Assembly: GCA_905181705.1 (NCBI GenBank)
Contig: CAJIYP010000001.1
Span: 428,501 to 492,500, forward strand
DNA: 64,000 nucleotides
Direction: 5' to 3'
From: Cryomorphaceae bacterium BACL29 MAG-121220-bin8
GTDB taxonomy: Bacteria > Bacteroidota > Bacteroidia > Flavobacteriales > Flavobacteriaceae
Part shown: one piece after another, positions 44,454 to 53,905 of the stretch
Numbering within the stretch: the stretch's first letter is position 1
Layout of the letters: every line of letters starts with the position of its first letter
The notes under the pieces: generated by a model
What the model was told of the DNA's origin: nothing
The model's input: only the letters and a program-made list of their open reading frames with translations
Database searches by the model: none
Translations under genes and position numbers: made by a program

Positions 44454-45260
44454 TTATTTTTTTTCTTTTCTCAAAACAATTTTAGATATATAAATACTAA
44501 TTTGATATAAAATAACGATTGGTATAGCTACTATGATTTGACTAGCTATATCAGGTGGAGTTATAATTGCAGAAAGTACTAACACAATAACCAAAGCAAA
44601 TTTTCTGTATTTTACCATGATTTCAGGTGTCACTAATCCAATTTTTGTTAGAAAGTATATAATTATTGGTAATTCAAAAATTAAACCAGAGGCTATTACA
44701 GATGCCCTAATCAACCCAACGTAACTATCCAGGTCAAATTCATTAGTAATTTCGTTACTAACACTGTAGGAGCCTAAGAAGTTTATAGATAATGGAGTAA
44801 CTATGTAGTAACCAAATAAAACTCCAATAAAAAATAATAAAGATGATATAAAAATAAAACCTCTTGCATTTTTCTTTTCATTTTGATAAAGACCAGGGCT
44901 AATGAAGCTCCAGAACTGATATATTACGTAAGGAAATGATATTATAAAACCTGCTGTTATGGAAATCCATATGTGGGCTGAGAATTGACCTGACATAGTT
45001 CTGCTTTGAATCGTAAAAGGCATTTCATTTATACAAAAACTTTCGTCTAAACCAATGCTTTTAGAAATTTTGCATAATAAATCGTATGTAAAAAAATCTA
45101 TATTTTTTGGACCAAAAAGAACATGATTAAAAATGAAATCTTTTGATATAAAAGCGATGCTAGCAGCAATAAGTATAGCAAACACAGACCTGATTAGATG
45201 CCATCTTAAATCCTCAAGATGATCTAAAAAAGACATTTCTTGAATATTTGACTTTTTCAT
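44454..45260 (-). CDS. tatC: Twin-arginine translocase subunit TatC
   Basis: Core of the Tat export channel for folded proteins. 268 residues with six hydrophobic helices and the family motif SFLDHLEDLRWHLIRS near the N-terminus, plus FPYVIYQFWSFISPGLY. Its start overlaps the kdsD stop by 1 nt. No tatA is seen nearby. Confidence 0.95.
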   Translation of the reverse strand: MKKSNIQEMSFLDHLEDLRWHLIRSVFAILIAASIAFISKDFIFNHVLFGPKNIDFFTYDLLCKISKSIGLDESFCINEMPFTIQSRTMSGQFSAHIWISITAGFIISFPYVIYQFWSFISPGLYQNEKKNARGFIFISSLLFFIGVLFGYYIVTPLSINFLGSYSVSNEITNEFDLDSYVGLIRASVIASGLIFELPIIIYFLTKIGLVTPEIMVKYRKFALVIVLVLSAIITPPDIASQIIVAIPIVILYQISIYISKIVLRKEKK

Positions 45261-46225
45261 TATGAAATTCCTTCGTTTAAAATATTATGCAAATGAATAA
45301 TTCCAATATATGTTTTCTGATCTTCTACAATTAATTGAGTGATTTTATTTTTATTCATAATTTTTAAAGCCCGTGAAACTAAAATCTCTGAACTTATTTT
45401 TTTTGGAGAAGAAGACATTAGGTCTAGAGCTTTTACTGATTTGGAATCTATATTCTTTAAAAAGGACCTTCTAATATCACCATCAGTAATTATTCCTACT
45501 GCAATACCGTTTTTTAAAACTGCAGTAGCTCCTAACATTTTTTTCGAAATTTCATTAATAATATTATTAAAATCTTCATTTATATCAACAGATGGTTTTA
45601 AATTTTTCCTAACTAAATCTTTTACTTTCAGATGGAGTTCCTTACCTAAAGATCCGCCTGGGTGAAATTTTGCAAAATCATTTTTCTTGAAACCCTTCAT
45701 TTCAGAAAGACATATTGCAAGGGCATCCCCAACAACCAACTGGGCAGTTGTGCTTGTTGTTGGAGCCAAGTTATTTGGACATGCTTCTTTTTCTACAAAA
45801 CTATTTATAAAATAGTCACAATTATTTACTAGTAAGGAATTTTTATCAGATGATATAGCTATAAGTTTAACCCCTGTATTTTTTAAAAAAGGTAATAGAT
45901 TCTTAATTTCAGATGTGTTTCCGCTTTTAGAAATTAGAATTATTACATCATTTTTTTGAATTATTCCTAAATCTCCGTGAACAGCTTCTGCAGCATGCAT
46001 GAAAATGGATGGGGTTCCGGTAGAATTTAAAGTCGCAACAATTTTCATACCAATTATTGCACTTTTACCAATTCCACTAACAATAACTCTTCCCTCAATA
46101 GAATTTATTAATTCTACTATATTTTTAAAATCTTTATTAATAAAACTTGATAATTTTAAAATAGAATTACCTTGTATATTTATGCTGTTTTTAGCAACTT
46201 TTATTATATCAAATTTTGAATTCAA
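45260..46225 (-). CDS. kdsD: Arabinose-5-phosphate isomerase (KpsF/GutQ family)
   Basis: Converts ribulose-5-phosphate to arabinose-5-phosphate for Kdo and LPS core. 321 residues: SIS domain (~35-170, with GIGKSAIIGMKI, SKSGNTSEI and APTTSTTAQLVVGDALA) and two CBS domains (~205-320). It heads the tatC/lptB strand group. A possible -7 element TACCTTTG lies at 46274-46267 on the minus strand. Confidence 0.93.
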   Translation of the reverse strand: MNSKFDIIKVAKNSINIQGNSILKLSSFINKDFKNIVELINSIEGRVIVSGIGKSAIIGMKIVATLNSTGTPSIFMHAAEAVHGDLGIIQKNDVIILISKSGNTSEIKNLLPFLKNTGVKLIAISSDKNSLLVNNCDYFINSFVEKEACPNNLAPTTSTTAQLVVGDALAICLSEMKGFKKNDFAKFHPGGSLGKELHLKVKDLVRKNLKPSVDINEDFNNIINEISKKMLGATAVLKNGIAVGIITDGDIRRSFLKNIDSKSVKALDLMSSSPKKISSEILVSRALKIMNKNKITQLIVEDQKTYIGIIHLHNILNEGIS

Positions 46226-46299
46226 AATAGTTTTTTTAATAATCTTTTAATGGTATATTTAATAGACAAAGGTACAAAATACCTTTTTAAAGATAGTAA

Positions 46300-48495
46300 A
46301 TGAAGTTAGATTTAGAATTAGAAAAAGAATTAAAAAATTTATTTGGTTTTTCAGGATTTAAAGGAGAACAAAAAAAAATAATTCAAACTATTTTAAGTAA
46401 AAAAAGTGCTATGGTAATTATGCCTACTGGCGCTGGAAAATCACTATGTTTCCAACTTCCTGCTTTGCTTTCAGAAGGTACAGCGTTAGTTATCTCTCCT
46501 TTAATAGCTCTGATGAAAAATCAAGTAGACGTTTTAAGAGGGATTTCATCTGATGATAGAATAGCTCATGTTTTAAACTCTTCTTTAAATCAAACTCAAA
46601 TTCAAAATGTAAAAAATGATATTTCAAGTGGAATAACTAAGTTATTGTATGTGGCACCAGAATCATTAGCTAAAGAATCTAACATAAACTTTTTAAGTCA
46701 ATCTAAAATTTCTTTTTTGGCAGTTGATGAAGCTCATTGTATTTCTGAATGGGGTCATGATTTTAGACCAGAATATAGAAATTTAAATACTATTGTAAAT
46801 AAAATTAAAAAGAATATACCGGTGATTGCATTAACAGCAACAGCAACACCAAAGGTAAAAGATGATATTATAAAGAACTTAGATATTAATGATGCTAAAC
46901 TTTTTAATGCATCTTTTAATAGACCAAATCTATTTTATGAAGTTAGAAATAAGACAAATGAGATTAATAAGGATATCATATTTTTTATTAAAAATCGGGA
47001 AGGCAAGTCAGGAATTATATACTGTTTGTCAAGAAAAGGTGTTAATGAGTTGTCAGAATTTCTTCAAGTAAACGGAATTAATGCCCTTCCATATCATGCT
47101 GGTTTAGAACCCAAAGTTAGAGTCAAAAATCAAGATATGTTTCTTATGGAAGAATGTGATGTTATCGTAGCTACTATAGCTTTTGGAATGGGTATCGACA
47201 AACCTGATGTTCGTTATGTAATTCATTATGATATTCCTAAAAGTCTAGAAAGTTATTATCAAGAAACCGGAAGGGCAGGTAGAGACGGAGGAGAAGGACA
47301 TTGTCTAGCTTTTTACTCATATAAAGACATTGAAAAATTAGAAAAATTTATGTCAGGTAAACCTCTTGCCGAAAAAGAACAAAATCACTCTCTCTTAGAA
47401 GAAATGGCAGCTTATTCGGAGACCTCTATGTCTAGAAGAAAGTTTTTACTTAATTATTTTGGAGAAAAATATGATGAAATTAACGGGGAAGGATCTAAAA
47501 TGGATGACAATATGAAAAACCCTAAAACTAAAATTAAAGTTAACGACCAACTTAAAATAATTATCAATCTAATAATTCAAACAAAAGAACAATATAAAAT
47601 CAAAGAATTAGTGGGTTGTTTGGTAGGTAAAGAAACTAATTTACTGAGGTCTCATAATATTACTCAAGCTGAATTTTTCGGAACTGGAAAGTCTTTTAAT
47701 GAGGTTTTTTGGAATTCTTTAATTAGATATATGCTTGTTAATCTAATGCTTGTTAAAGTAACAGAGTCTTACGGAATCATTAAGTTATGTCAAAGTTCAC
47801 ATGACTATTTAAAGAGTCCAACAGATTTTTACATTACTGAAAATCATAATTACGAGGAATCTAACATGCTTAAATCTCAACCTAATTTAATTCAAAAAAG
47901 TGTGTTTGATAAAGTTTTGTTTTCAATATTAATTTCCGAAAGAAAAAAAATTGCTAAATCTAAAGGAATTCCTCCTTATGCTATATTTCAAGAATCTTCA
48001 ATTGAAGAAATGGCAATTAAATATCCAGAATCAGTAAATGAATTAAAAAATATTAATGGTGTAGGTGAAGGTAAAGCTGTTAAGTTTGGGGAGTCCTTTG
48101 TTCTTTTAATTAGTGATTATGTAAATGAAAATGATATACAAAGACCCGATGACTTAATTGTAAAAAGTACAGGTACTAATTCCGCTTTAAAACTTTTTGT
48201 CATTCAAAGTATAGACAGGAAGATTCAACCTATAGATATTGCCGAATCAAAGGGAATTGAAATTTCTGAACTTATAAAAGAATTAGAAACAATCGTATTT
48301 TCTGGAACTAAACTTAATATAAATTACATGATTGATGAAATTTTCGATGAAGAACAGCAAGAAGAGTTATATGAATATTTTATAGATTCTGAATCTGATG
48401 ATATTAATTTGGCAATTGATGAGTTTGATGGTGATTATGAGGAGTTAGATTTGAAACTTTATAGGATTAAATTTATTAATGATGTTTCTAATTAA
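46300..48495 (+). CDS. recQ: ATP-dependent DNA helicase RecQ without the zinc ligands
   Basis: 3'-5' DNA helicase in recombination and repair, 731 residues. Walker A MPTGAGKS (41-48), DEAHCISEWGHDFRP, and a helicase C domain with YQETGRAGRDG. In the zinc-binding part, E. coli RecQ has four cysteines around CRR and CGNCDIC; here the matching stretch is MSRRKFLLNYFGE...NGEGSKMDD with none of them. RQC and HRDC domains follow (HRDC ~535-600, KSKGIPPYAIF), then a ~110-residue tail. The zinc-less form appears in other flavobacteria as I recall; it is intact. Confidence 0.94.
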   Translation: MKLDLELEKELKNLFGFSGFKGEQKKIIQTILSKKSAMVIMPTGAGKSLCFQLPALLSEGTALVISPLIALMKNQVDVLRGISSDDRIAHVLNSSLNQTQIQNVKNDISSGITKLLYVAPESLAKESNINFLSQSKISFLAVDEAHCISEWGHDFRPEYRNLNTIVNKIKKNIPVIALTATATPKVKDDIIKNLDINDAKLFNASFNRPNLFYEVRNKTNEINKDIIFFIKNREGKSGIIYCLSRKGVNELSEFLQVNGINALPYHAGLEPKVRVKNQDMFLMEECDVIVATIAFGMGIDKPDVRYVIHYDIPKSLESYYQETGRAGRDGGEGHCLAFYSYKDIEKLEKFMSGKPLAEKEQNHSLLEEMAAYSETSMSRRKFLLNYFGEKYDEINGEGSKMDDNMKNPKTKIKVNDQLKIIINLIIQTKEQYKIKELVGCLVGKETNLLRSHNITQAEFFGTGKSFNEVFWNSLIRYMLVNLMLVKVTESYGIIKLCQSSHDYLKSPTDFYITENHNYEESNMLKSQPNLIQKSVFDKVLFSILISERKKIAKSKGIPPYAIFQESSIEEMAIKYPESVNELKNINGVGEGKAVKFGESFVLLISDYVNENDIQRPDDLIVKSTGTNSALKLFVIQSIDRKIQPIDIAESKGIEISELIKELETIVFSGTKLNINYMIDEIFDEEQQEELYEYFIDSESDDINLAIDEFDGDYEELDLKLYRIKFINDVSN

Positions 48496-48561
48496 TATTT
48501 TTTTAATTCCAAAGCTTTACTTTATATTGCCGCCTTTTAAAATTCAATCTAAATTAAACTT

Positions 48562-49485
48562 ATGAATGAAGGTATCTATGCTAAAATCATCACTAATAAA
48601 GGAGATGTTTTATTATCTCTGCATTATAAATTAACACCAGGAACAGTTGCTAGCTTTATTGGATTAGCTGAAGGTAAAATTGACAACTCATTTAGATCAA
48701 AAGATGAACCTTTTTATAATGGATTAAATTTTCATAGAGTAATTCCAGACTTTATGGTTCAAGCCGGTTGTCCTCTCGGAACTGGAACAGGTGATCCTGG
48801 TTATAAATTTGATGATGAATTTCATCCAGATTTAAAACATGATAAACCAGGAATTTTGTCAATGGCAAATTCAGGTAAAGCTACTAATGGTAGTCAATTT
48901 TTTATAACACATATTCCAACTGATTGGTTAGATAATAAACATACAGTTTTTGGAGAAGTTTGCGAAGGTCAAGATGTCGTTAATAAAATTGAACAAAACG
49001 ACCTTATGGAAAAAATTGAGATTATTAGAATTGGAAAAGATGCTCAGAAATGGAGTTCTGTTGATGTATTCGATCAATTTAAAAATAAAAATGAAAAAGA
49101 ATCATCTAATTTAATTCAAAAAGAAAATGAAATCGTTAAAGAAATATCAAAAGGTTTTGAAGAAACGAAATCTGGTTTAAAATATATGATTTTAAATGAA
49201 GGAAAAGGAGATAGTCCTTCATCTGGAGATTTAGTTAAGGTTCATTATAAAGGTCAGTTATTGGATAAAACTGTTTTTGATTCATCACATAAGAGAAACG
49301 AACCCATTGAGTTTAAATTAGGGATAGGCCAAGTGATTCCTGGTTGGGATGAAGGTATAATGTTGCTTAAAAAAGGAGGTAAGGCTAAATTTATTATTCC
49401 TCCAGATTTAGCTTACGGAGTAAGTGGGGCTGGAGGTGTAATTCCACCTAATGCAACTCTAATTTTTGAAGTTGAGCTGATTTAG
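48562..49485 (+). CDS. Cyclophilin-FKBP fusion peptidyl-prolyl isomerase
   Basis: A dual-family immunophilin of 307 residues. The N-terminal cyclophilin domain (~1-160) carries [15 protein letters not shown] (Arg and Phe of the active site), ATNGSQFFI and [10 protein letters not shown] charged linker (~160-195, Lys/Glu/Asn rich) leads to an FKBP domain (~200-307) with [41 protein letters not shown] and [23 protein letters not shown]. No signal peptide, so it is cytosolic. Both domains should be active. A cyclophilin-FKBP fusion is known from Flavobacterium; there is no fusion break in the sequence. Confidence 0.93.
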   Translation: MNEGIYAKIITNKGDVLLSLHYKLTPGTVASFIGLAEGKIDNSFRSKDEPFYNGLNFHRVIPDFMVQAGCPLGTGTGDPGYKFDDEFHPDLKHDKPGILSMANSGKATNGSQFFITHIPTDWLDNKHTVFGEVCEGQDVVNKIEQNDLMEKIEIIRIGKDAQKWSSVDVFDQFKNKNEKESSNLIQKENEIVKEISKGFEETKSGLKYMILNEGKGDSPSSGDLVKVHYKGQLLDKTVFDSSHKRNEPIEFKLGIGQVIPGWDEGIMLLKKGGKAKFIIPPDLAYGVSGAGGVIPPNATLIFEVELI

Positions 49486-50039
49486 TTTTTCCATTTAATA
49501 TTACATCCTATACTGGGTTTTTGGTTTTCAGGTATTTTTTTTAAATTCAAAATACAATCAAAAACTTCCCTAATATCCTTTCCATTTACTGGTATATTAT
49601 TTCCTGGTCTAGAATCGTCAAGCTGTCCTCTATAAATTAATTTTTTATTTTTATCGAAAACATAAAAATCTGGTGTACATGCTGCATCATATTCAATTGC
49701 AACTTGTTGATTTTCATCAAATAAATATGGAAAAGTATAACCTTCATTAGAAACAACCTGGCTCATCTTTTCAGGTGAATCCTCAGGATAATTTATTATA
49801 TCGTTACTAGAAATAGCTATAAAAGAAATTCCTTTTTTTTGGTAGTATTTTGCCATTTCTACAATTTCTTTATTGATGTGAACAACAAAAGGGCAATGAT
49901 TACATATAAACATTATTAATGTACATTTTTCACCAAAAAGATCATTGGATTTTAATATTTTTTTTGAGTTAGTATCATACAGTTCAAATGCTGGTGCATT
50001 AAATCCAATTGGGACCATATTTGAGGGAGTTCTAGCCAT
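49482..50039 (-). CDS. Thioredoxin-family protein with CNHC motif
   Basis: A 185-residue protein without a signal peptide. AhpC/TSA-like thioredoxin fold with MFICNHCPF (Cys46, Cys49), IAISSND, and the cis-Pro loop CTPDFYVFD. It ends with [18 protein letters not shown], the characteristic tail of this family, which has a third Cys. A redox enzyme or chaperone role in the cytosol is likely. Convergent and overlapping the immunophilin stop by 4 nt. Confidence 0.85.
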   Translation of the reverse strand: MARTPSNMVPIGFNAPAFELYDTNSKKILKSNDLFGEKCTLIMFICNHCPFVVHINKEIVEMAKYYQKKGISFIAISSNDIINYPEDSPEKMSQVVSNEGYTFPYLFDENQQVAIEYDAACTPDFYVFDKNKKLIYRGQLDDSRPGNNIPVNGKDIREVFDCILNLKKIPENQKPSIGCNIKWKN

Positions 50040-50099
50040 TGTTAAATTTTTTTCAAATTTAAATTGAATTTTTTATAAATTACCTATTATTAATTAATT

Positions 50100-50927
50100 A
50101 TGCTTGATATTATTAATTTTTTTTGAAAATGTAAGCTCAGTTCAGAGAACAGTTATTCTTGTTAGTGGTATAACTTTCTTCTGGTCTATAGAATCTATTA
50201 TCCCTTTATTTAATTTTAATTACAAGAATTTTAAGCACGCACTTCCTAATTTATTTTTCACTTTTACTACTATTATTGTTAATTTCTCTCTAGCTTTCCT
50301 TCTTTTAAATACTTCAGATTGGGTTATTGCTAATGATTTTGGAATTTTAAATTGGATTAACAACTCCTTAATTATAAATTTAATATAGGCATTCTACTGT
50401 TAGATCTAATAGGAGCTTATTTGCCTCATTATGCTCAACATAAGGTTAAATTCTTGTGGAAAATACATTTGGTTCATCATACTGATCATAACGTCGATAC
50501 AACTATAGTCAATAGACATCATCCTTTTGAAAGCGTAGTAAGGTTCGTATTCACTCTTTTAGGATTAGTTGTTTTAGGGGTTAATATGTGGCTTATTTTC
50601 TCATACCAATCTCTTTCTTTTATTTCTGCCCAATTTTACCCATGCAAATATCAATATAAATCCTAAGCTGGATAAGTTATTAAGTTATATAATTGTAACT
50701 CCTAATATGCATAAAGTTCATCATCACTACAAAATGCCATATACAGATTCAAATTATGGAAATATTTTTTCTTTCTGGGATCATTTGCTAGGTACTTTTA
50801 TAAAAATTAAATCCTACCAAAATAATTTAAGGTTTAGATACCTTTTTCAATAAAAAAAGATAATGAGAGTATTAAAAGTTTACTTTACAGACCATTTGAA
50901 AAGTCTAAATTAACAATCGATAAGTAA
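50100..50927 (+). pseudogene. Sterol desaturase / fatty acid hydroxylase, broken by multiple frameshifts
   Basis: Fragments of one membrane di-iron hydroxylase in changing frames. Start ATG 50100 derails in an eight-T run (~50117-50124). FWSIESIIPLFNF and the helices run to 50388. Next, in another frame, GAYLPHYAQHKVK and the His motifs LVHHTDHN and NRHHPFES run to ~50630, where an extra T shifts it again. Then THANININ and VHHHYKMPYTD run to ~50850, and a last frame gives KDNESIKSLLYRPFEK to the stop at 50927. The total of 828 nt (276 codons) is the usual family length, so only small indels are involved. The histidine ligands survive in pieces. Confidence 0.85.
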
Positions 50928-50928
50928 C

Positions 50929-53442
50929 CTACATTAAATCTGAAAAGAAAATAGCATTCATCATTAATTTATTGGTTCCATACCAGAAAGCCCTAAAATT
51001 AGAGTTATCAGTGAAGATTGTTACCTTTCCTTTTTTTAAACTATAAACTGCAAATGGCCTAGAGTTTTTCATGGACTTTAAGTTCTCTTTAGAAATGTAT
51101 CCACTAATAAGTGGGTCATTTGTGTATTTGATTGGATTATTATATCCAATTGAGTCATTTTTAACATAAATATTTGTATTCCTAAATACAGATAGAGTAT
51201 TGTTATAATAACCGTAGTTAATTGGATGAGATTTGTCTAGTTCAACTTTGAAAATAGCGCCACTTGTTAATTGAGCTCCATAATGTTGACTTTTATCTTT
51301 AAATTTTAGATTTTTTGTTGAGGAAGTATTCTTGTTTAATTCTAGTTTAATAAAATCTTTTTCAATCAACCATTTTATAGAATTTCTATAACCTATTAGA
51401 TTCCCACCTTGTTCAACCCATTCTTTAATTTTTTCTATTGATCTTTTATCCAAATCGTACCTGCCGTTTACCATTATTATGGTATTGTATTTTGAAAGAT
51501 TATAATTTAAAATATTTGATTTTTTAATTTTAGTTATTGGCATTTCGTATCTGGTATCTAATAAATGCCACACTTCTCCAGCATCATAACTCGTAACACC
51601 CTCTCCAACAATTATTGCAACTTTGGGTTTAGGAACATTAATAAAGTCATTACTACCTAAATCAATTCCATTTGTACTACTCGATTTAAAACCAAAAAAA
51701 TCAACACCGCTTTCTTTACTAAGTAATTTTAATTTTTTATTAATTTCATTTGGACTTAAATTTTGATTTTGCATAGATATTAATAAAGTTCCATAGTCAA
51801 ACAATTTAGAGTCTATTGAAAATCTTTTAGTACCAACTTTTACTCTAATACCAGAGTTTAGTAATTTAAACAATACTTTTGGAGAGTAATAATCGCTCCA
51901 TTCGAACAAGTAAGCGTATTCATTATTATTAATTACTTTTCCCCTCGGCTTAACCATTGTTAATTTTTCTATTTTTTCTTTAGAAAAGTAATTTGTGTAA
52001 TCAAGATTGAAAGAATGTAAAAATGACCAAGCAGAAACGTCATAAAACAAACTGTCTTCAAAACTTTTTCTTTTTTCAAACATTCCTTCAATTAATCTAA
52101 TTTTATTTTGATTTTTAGGAACTAATATAGAATTACTTGAAGTATATTTCACATCATTAACCGTAATGTCTTCAGAAATTTTATTTGTAATTATATTATG
52201 TTTTTTGAGGATTTTATAAAATTCAAAAAGTTTTGATTTATCTCTTTGGTCAGTAATTAAATAATAATTATTTTGTTGATTTTTGGCTTCTTTTTTTGAT
52301 TCTTTAAAAAAGTTTGATTGATATTCAAGCAGAGTACTTTTCATTGATATAGCTGCTTCTAATGTAGACAGAGATGTGGTCAATTGATTTTTAATTGTAA
52401 AAGGAAATGATAATAATCCATTTATACTTTGTTGTAAATGCCCTCTTGAACTAGCTTGTTCAAATAAAATACCTATACTTCCGTTAATGTCAGGAAATGT
52501 AGATCCTTTACCAAAATAAAAATCATCATAGTCTTCTTCACTATAAAATAAAGATCCTATTTCACTAAGTTTTTTCTCGTGAAATTTTCCAATTTTTGAT
52601 GTTAATAATTGATTTTTTTTAGGAGTAAGAGGATTTACCCTTGATGGAATACCAGGTTGGTAGAAGAATGTAGAATTTGTACCCATTTCATGGTGATCAG
52701 TTAAGATATTTGGAGACCACTTGTGAAATGTTTTTATTCTAGCTTCAGATTCTGGTAATTGGACAGGAAGCCAGTCACGATTCATATCAAACCAATAATG
52801 ATTTGTTCTACCTCCAGGCCAATTCTCATCAAATTCTCGATCATAATTATCTGGATTTAGTTTATAACTTTTATTGGTATTTACCCAATGAGCAAATCTT
52901 TGTAATCCATCAGGATTCATAGAGGGATCGATTAAAATAATACTATTATCTAATGCATTTAACAAATCTTTGTCCTTTGATGCTGCAAGGTGATATGCAT
53001 AAAGCATTGCAGCATTACTTCCGCTTGGTTCATTTCCGTGAATAGAGTATCCTTGATAAATTACAACAGGCATATTAGAAAAATCTTTAATTTCATTTCC
53101 TGTATTTAAACTCAAATGCTCTCTTCTAATGGAATCTAAATTTAATTGATTAGTTTTTGATGTAATAGTTAACAACACAAGAGGTCTTCCTTCGTATGTT
53201 TCTCCTGTGTTAGTTATAGATACTCTTTCTGAAGATTCTGCTAAAGCAAACATGTACTGAACCAATCGATCGTGACTAATATGAGAATTACCAATCTCTT
53301 TGTTTCCTAATGTAAATTCACTAGGTTTAGGAATATCTGGAATATATGAACTATGGTTTTTTAAAAAATATGATAAATCATAATTGTTTTGTGAAAAAGA
53401 TACTAAACTAACCAACAATAACAAATAGTTTAATAATTTCAT
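50929..53442 (-). CDS. M14-family zinc carboxypeptidase, exported
   Basis: An 837-residue secreted metallopeptidase. Signal peptide 1-17 (SLVSFSQ). The peptidase domain has His135 and Glu138 (SIHGNEPSG), MNPDGLQRFAHW (~176-186), His251 in TDHHEMG, and Glu in ILFEQASSRGH. The C-terminal ~450 residues contain a second region with DLGSNDFINV and a glutamine-amidotransferase-like YNTIIMVNGRYDL segment, frequent in flavobacterial M14 proteins. Degrades peptides from the C-terminus. The gene ends 1 nt beyond the pseudogene stop. Confidence 0.9.
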   Translation of the reverse strand: MKLLNYLLLLVSLVSFSQNNYDLSYFLKNHSSYIPDIPKPSEFTLGNKEIGNSHISHDRLVQYMFALAESSERVSITNTGETYEGRPLVLLTITSKTNQLNLDSIRREHLSLNTGNEIKDFSNMPVVIYQGYSIHGNEPSGSNAAMLYAYHLAASKDKDLLNALDNSIILIDPSMNPDGLQRFAHWVNTNKSYKLNPDNYDREFDENWPGGRTNHYWFDMNRDWLPVQLPESEARIKTFHKWSPNILTDHHEMGTNSTFFYQPGIPSRVNPLTPKKNQLLTSKIGKFHEKKLSEIGSLFYSEEDYDDFYFGKGSTFPDINGSIGILFEQASSRGHLQQSINGLLSFPFTIKNQLTTSLSTLEAAISMKSTLLEYQSNFFKESKKEAKNQQNNYYLITDQRDKSKLFEFYKILKKHNIITNKISEDITVNDVKYTSSNSILVPKNQNKIRLIEGMFEKRKSFEDSLFYDVSAWSFLHSFNLDYTNYFSKEKIEKLTMVKPRGKVINNNEYAYLFEWSDYYSPKVLFKLLNSGIRVKVGTKRFSIDSKLFDYGTLLISMQNQNLSPNEINKKLKLLSKESGVDFFGFKSSSTNGIDLGSNDFINVPKPKVAIIVGEGVTSYDAGEVWHLLDTRYEMPITKIKKSNILNYNLSKYNTIIMVNGRYDLDKRSIEKIKEWVEQGGNLIGYRNSIKWLIEKDFIKLELNKNTSSTKNLKFKDKSQHYGAQLTSGAIFKVELDKSHPINYGYYNNTLSVFRNTNIYVKNDSIGYNNPIKYTNDPLISGYISKENLKSMKNSRPFAVYSLKKGKVTIFTDNSNFRAFWYGTNKLMMNAIFFSDLM

Positions 53443-53455
53443 CCTAATTTAATTT

Positions 53456-53839
53456 TTATATGTCATCAAAATCAACCTCTGTGAAGTTTTCTTTTGAGCC
53501 AGACTCTTTATTTTCTTCTGAGCTAGATTGATTATCTTCCTTTACAAAATCTTTTTGATGTCTGTCACTAATTACTTCTAAACCTTTTTCATCGACTATA
53601 TATTGAGTCATTTCTTTTAGAAGGTTTTTAAACCCCTCAAAATCCTCTTTATATAAATATATTTTATGTTTTTTAAAATAAAAACTACCGTCTTCATTTG
53701 TGAATTTTTTACTTTCTGAAATAGTTAAATAGTAATCATTGGCTTTAGTTGATCTAACGTCAAAAAAGTAAGTTCTTCTTCCAGCTCTTAGGATTTTTGA
53801 ATAAATATCCTCAGCTTCATTATATTTTCTTTCTTCCAT
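53456..53839 (-). CDS. DUF3276 / PUR-alpha-like nucleic-acid-binding protein
   Basis: A 127-residue cytosolic protein with the PUR fold: ILRAGRRTYFFDVRSTKANDYYLTISESKKF and the YKEDFEGFKNLLKEM helix, then an acidic Ser/Glu-rich tail. Borrelia and Bacteroidota relatives (BpuR, DUF3276) bind single-stranded DNA/RNA. It lies 13 nt before the M14 gene on the same strand, and downstream of the ABC exporter. Confidence 0.88.
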   Translation of the reverse strand: MEERKYNEAEDIYSKILRAGRRTYFFDVRSTKANDYYLTISESKKFTNEDGSFYFKKHKIYLYKEDFEGFKNLLKEMTQYIVDEKGLEVISDRHQKDFVKEDNQSSSEENKESGSKENFTEVDFDDI

Positions 53840-53905
53840 CTAATAATATTTTATGTTCAAAAATGAAGAAAAAAAATAAACTCACCAAATAATAAATAAT
53901 TTCTT

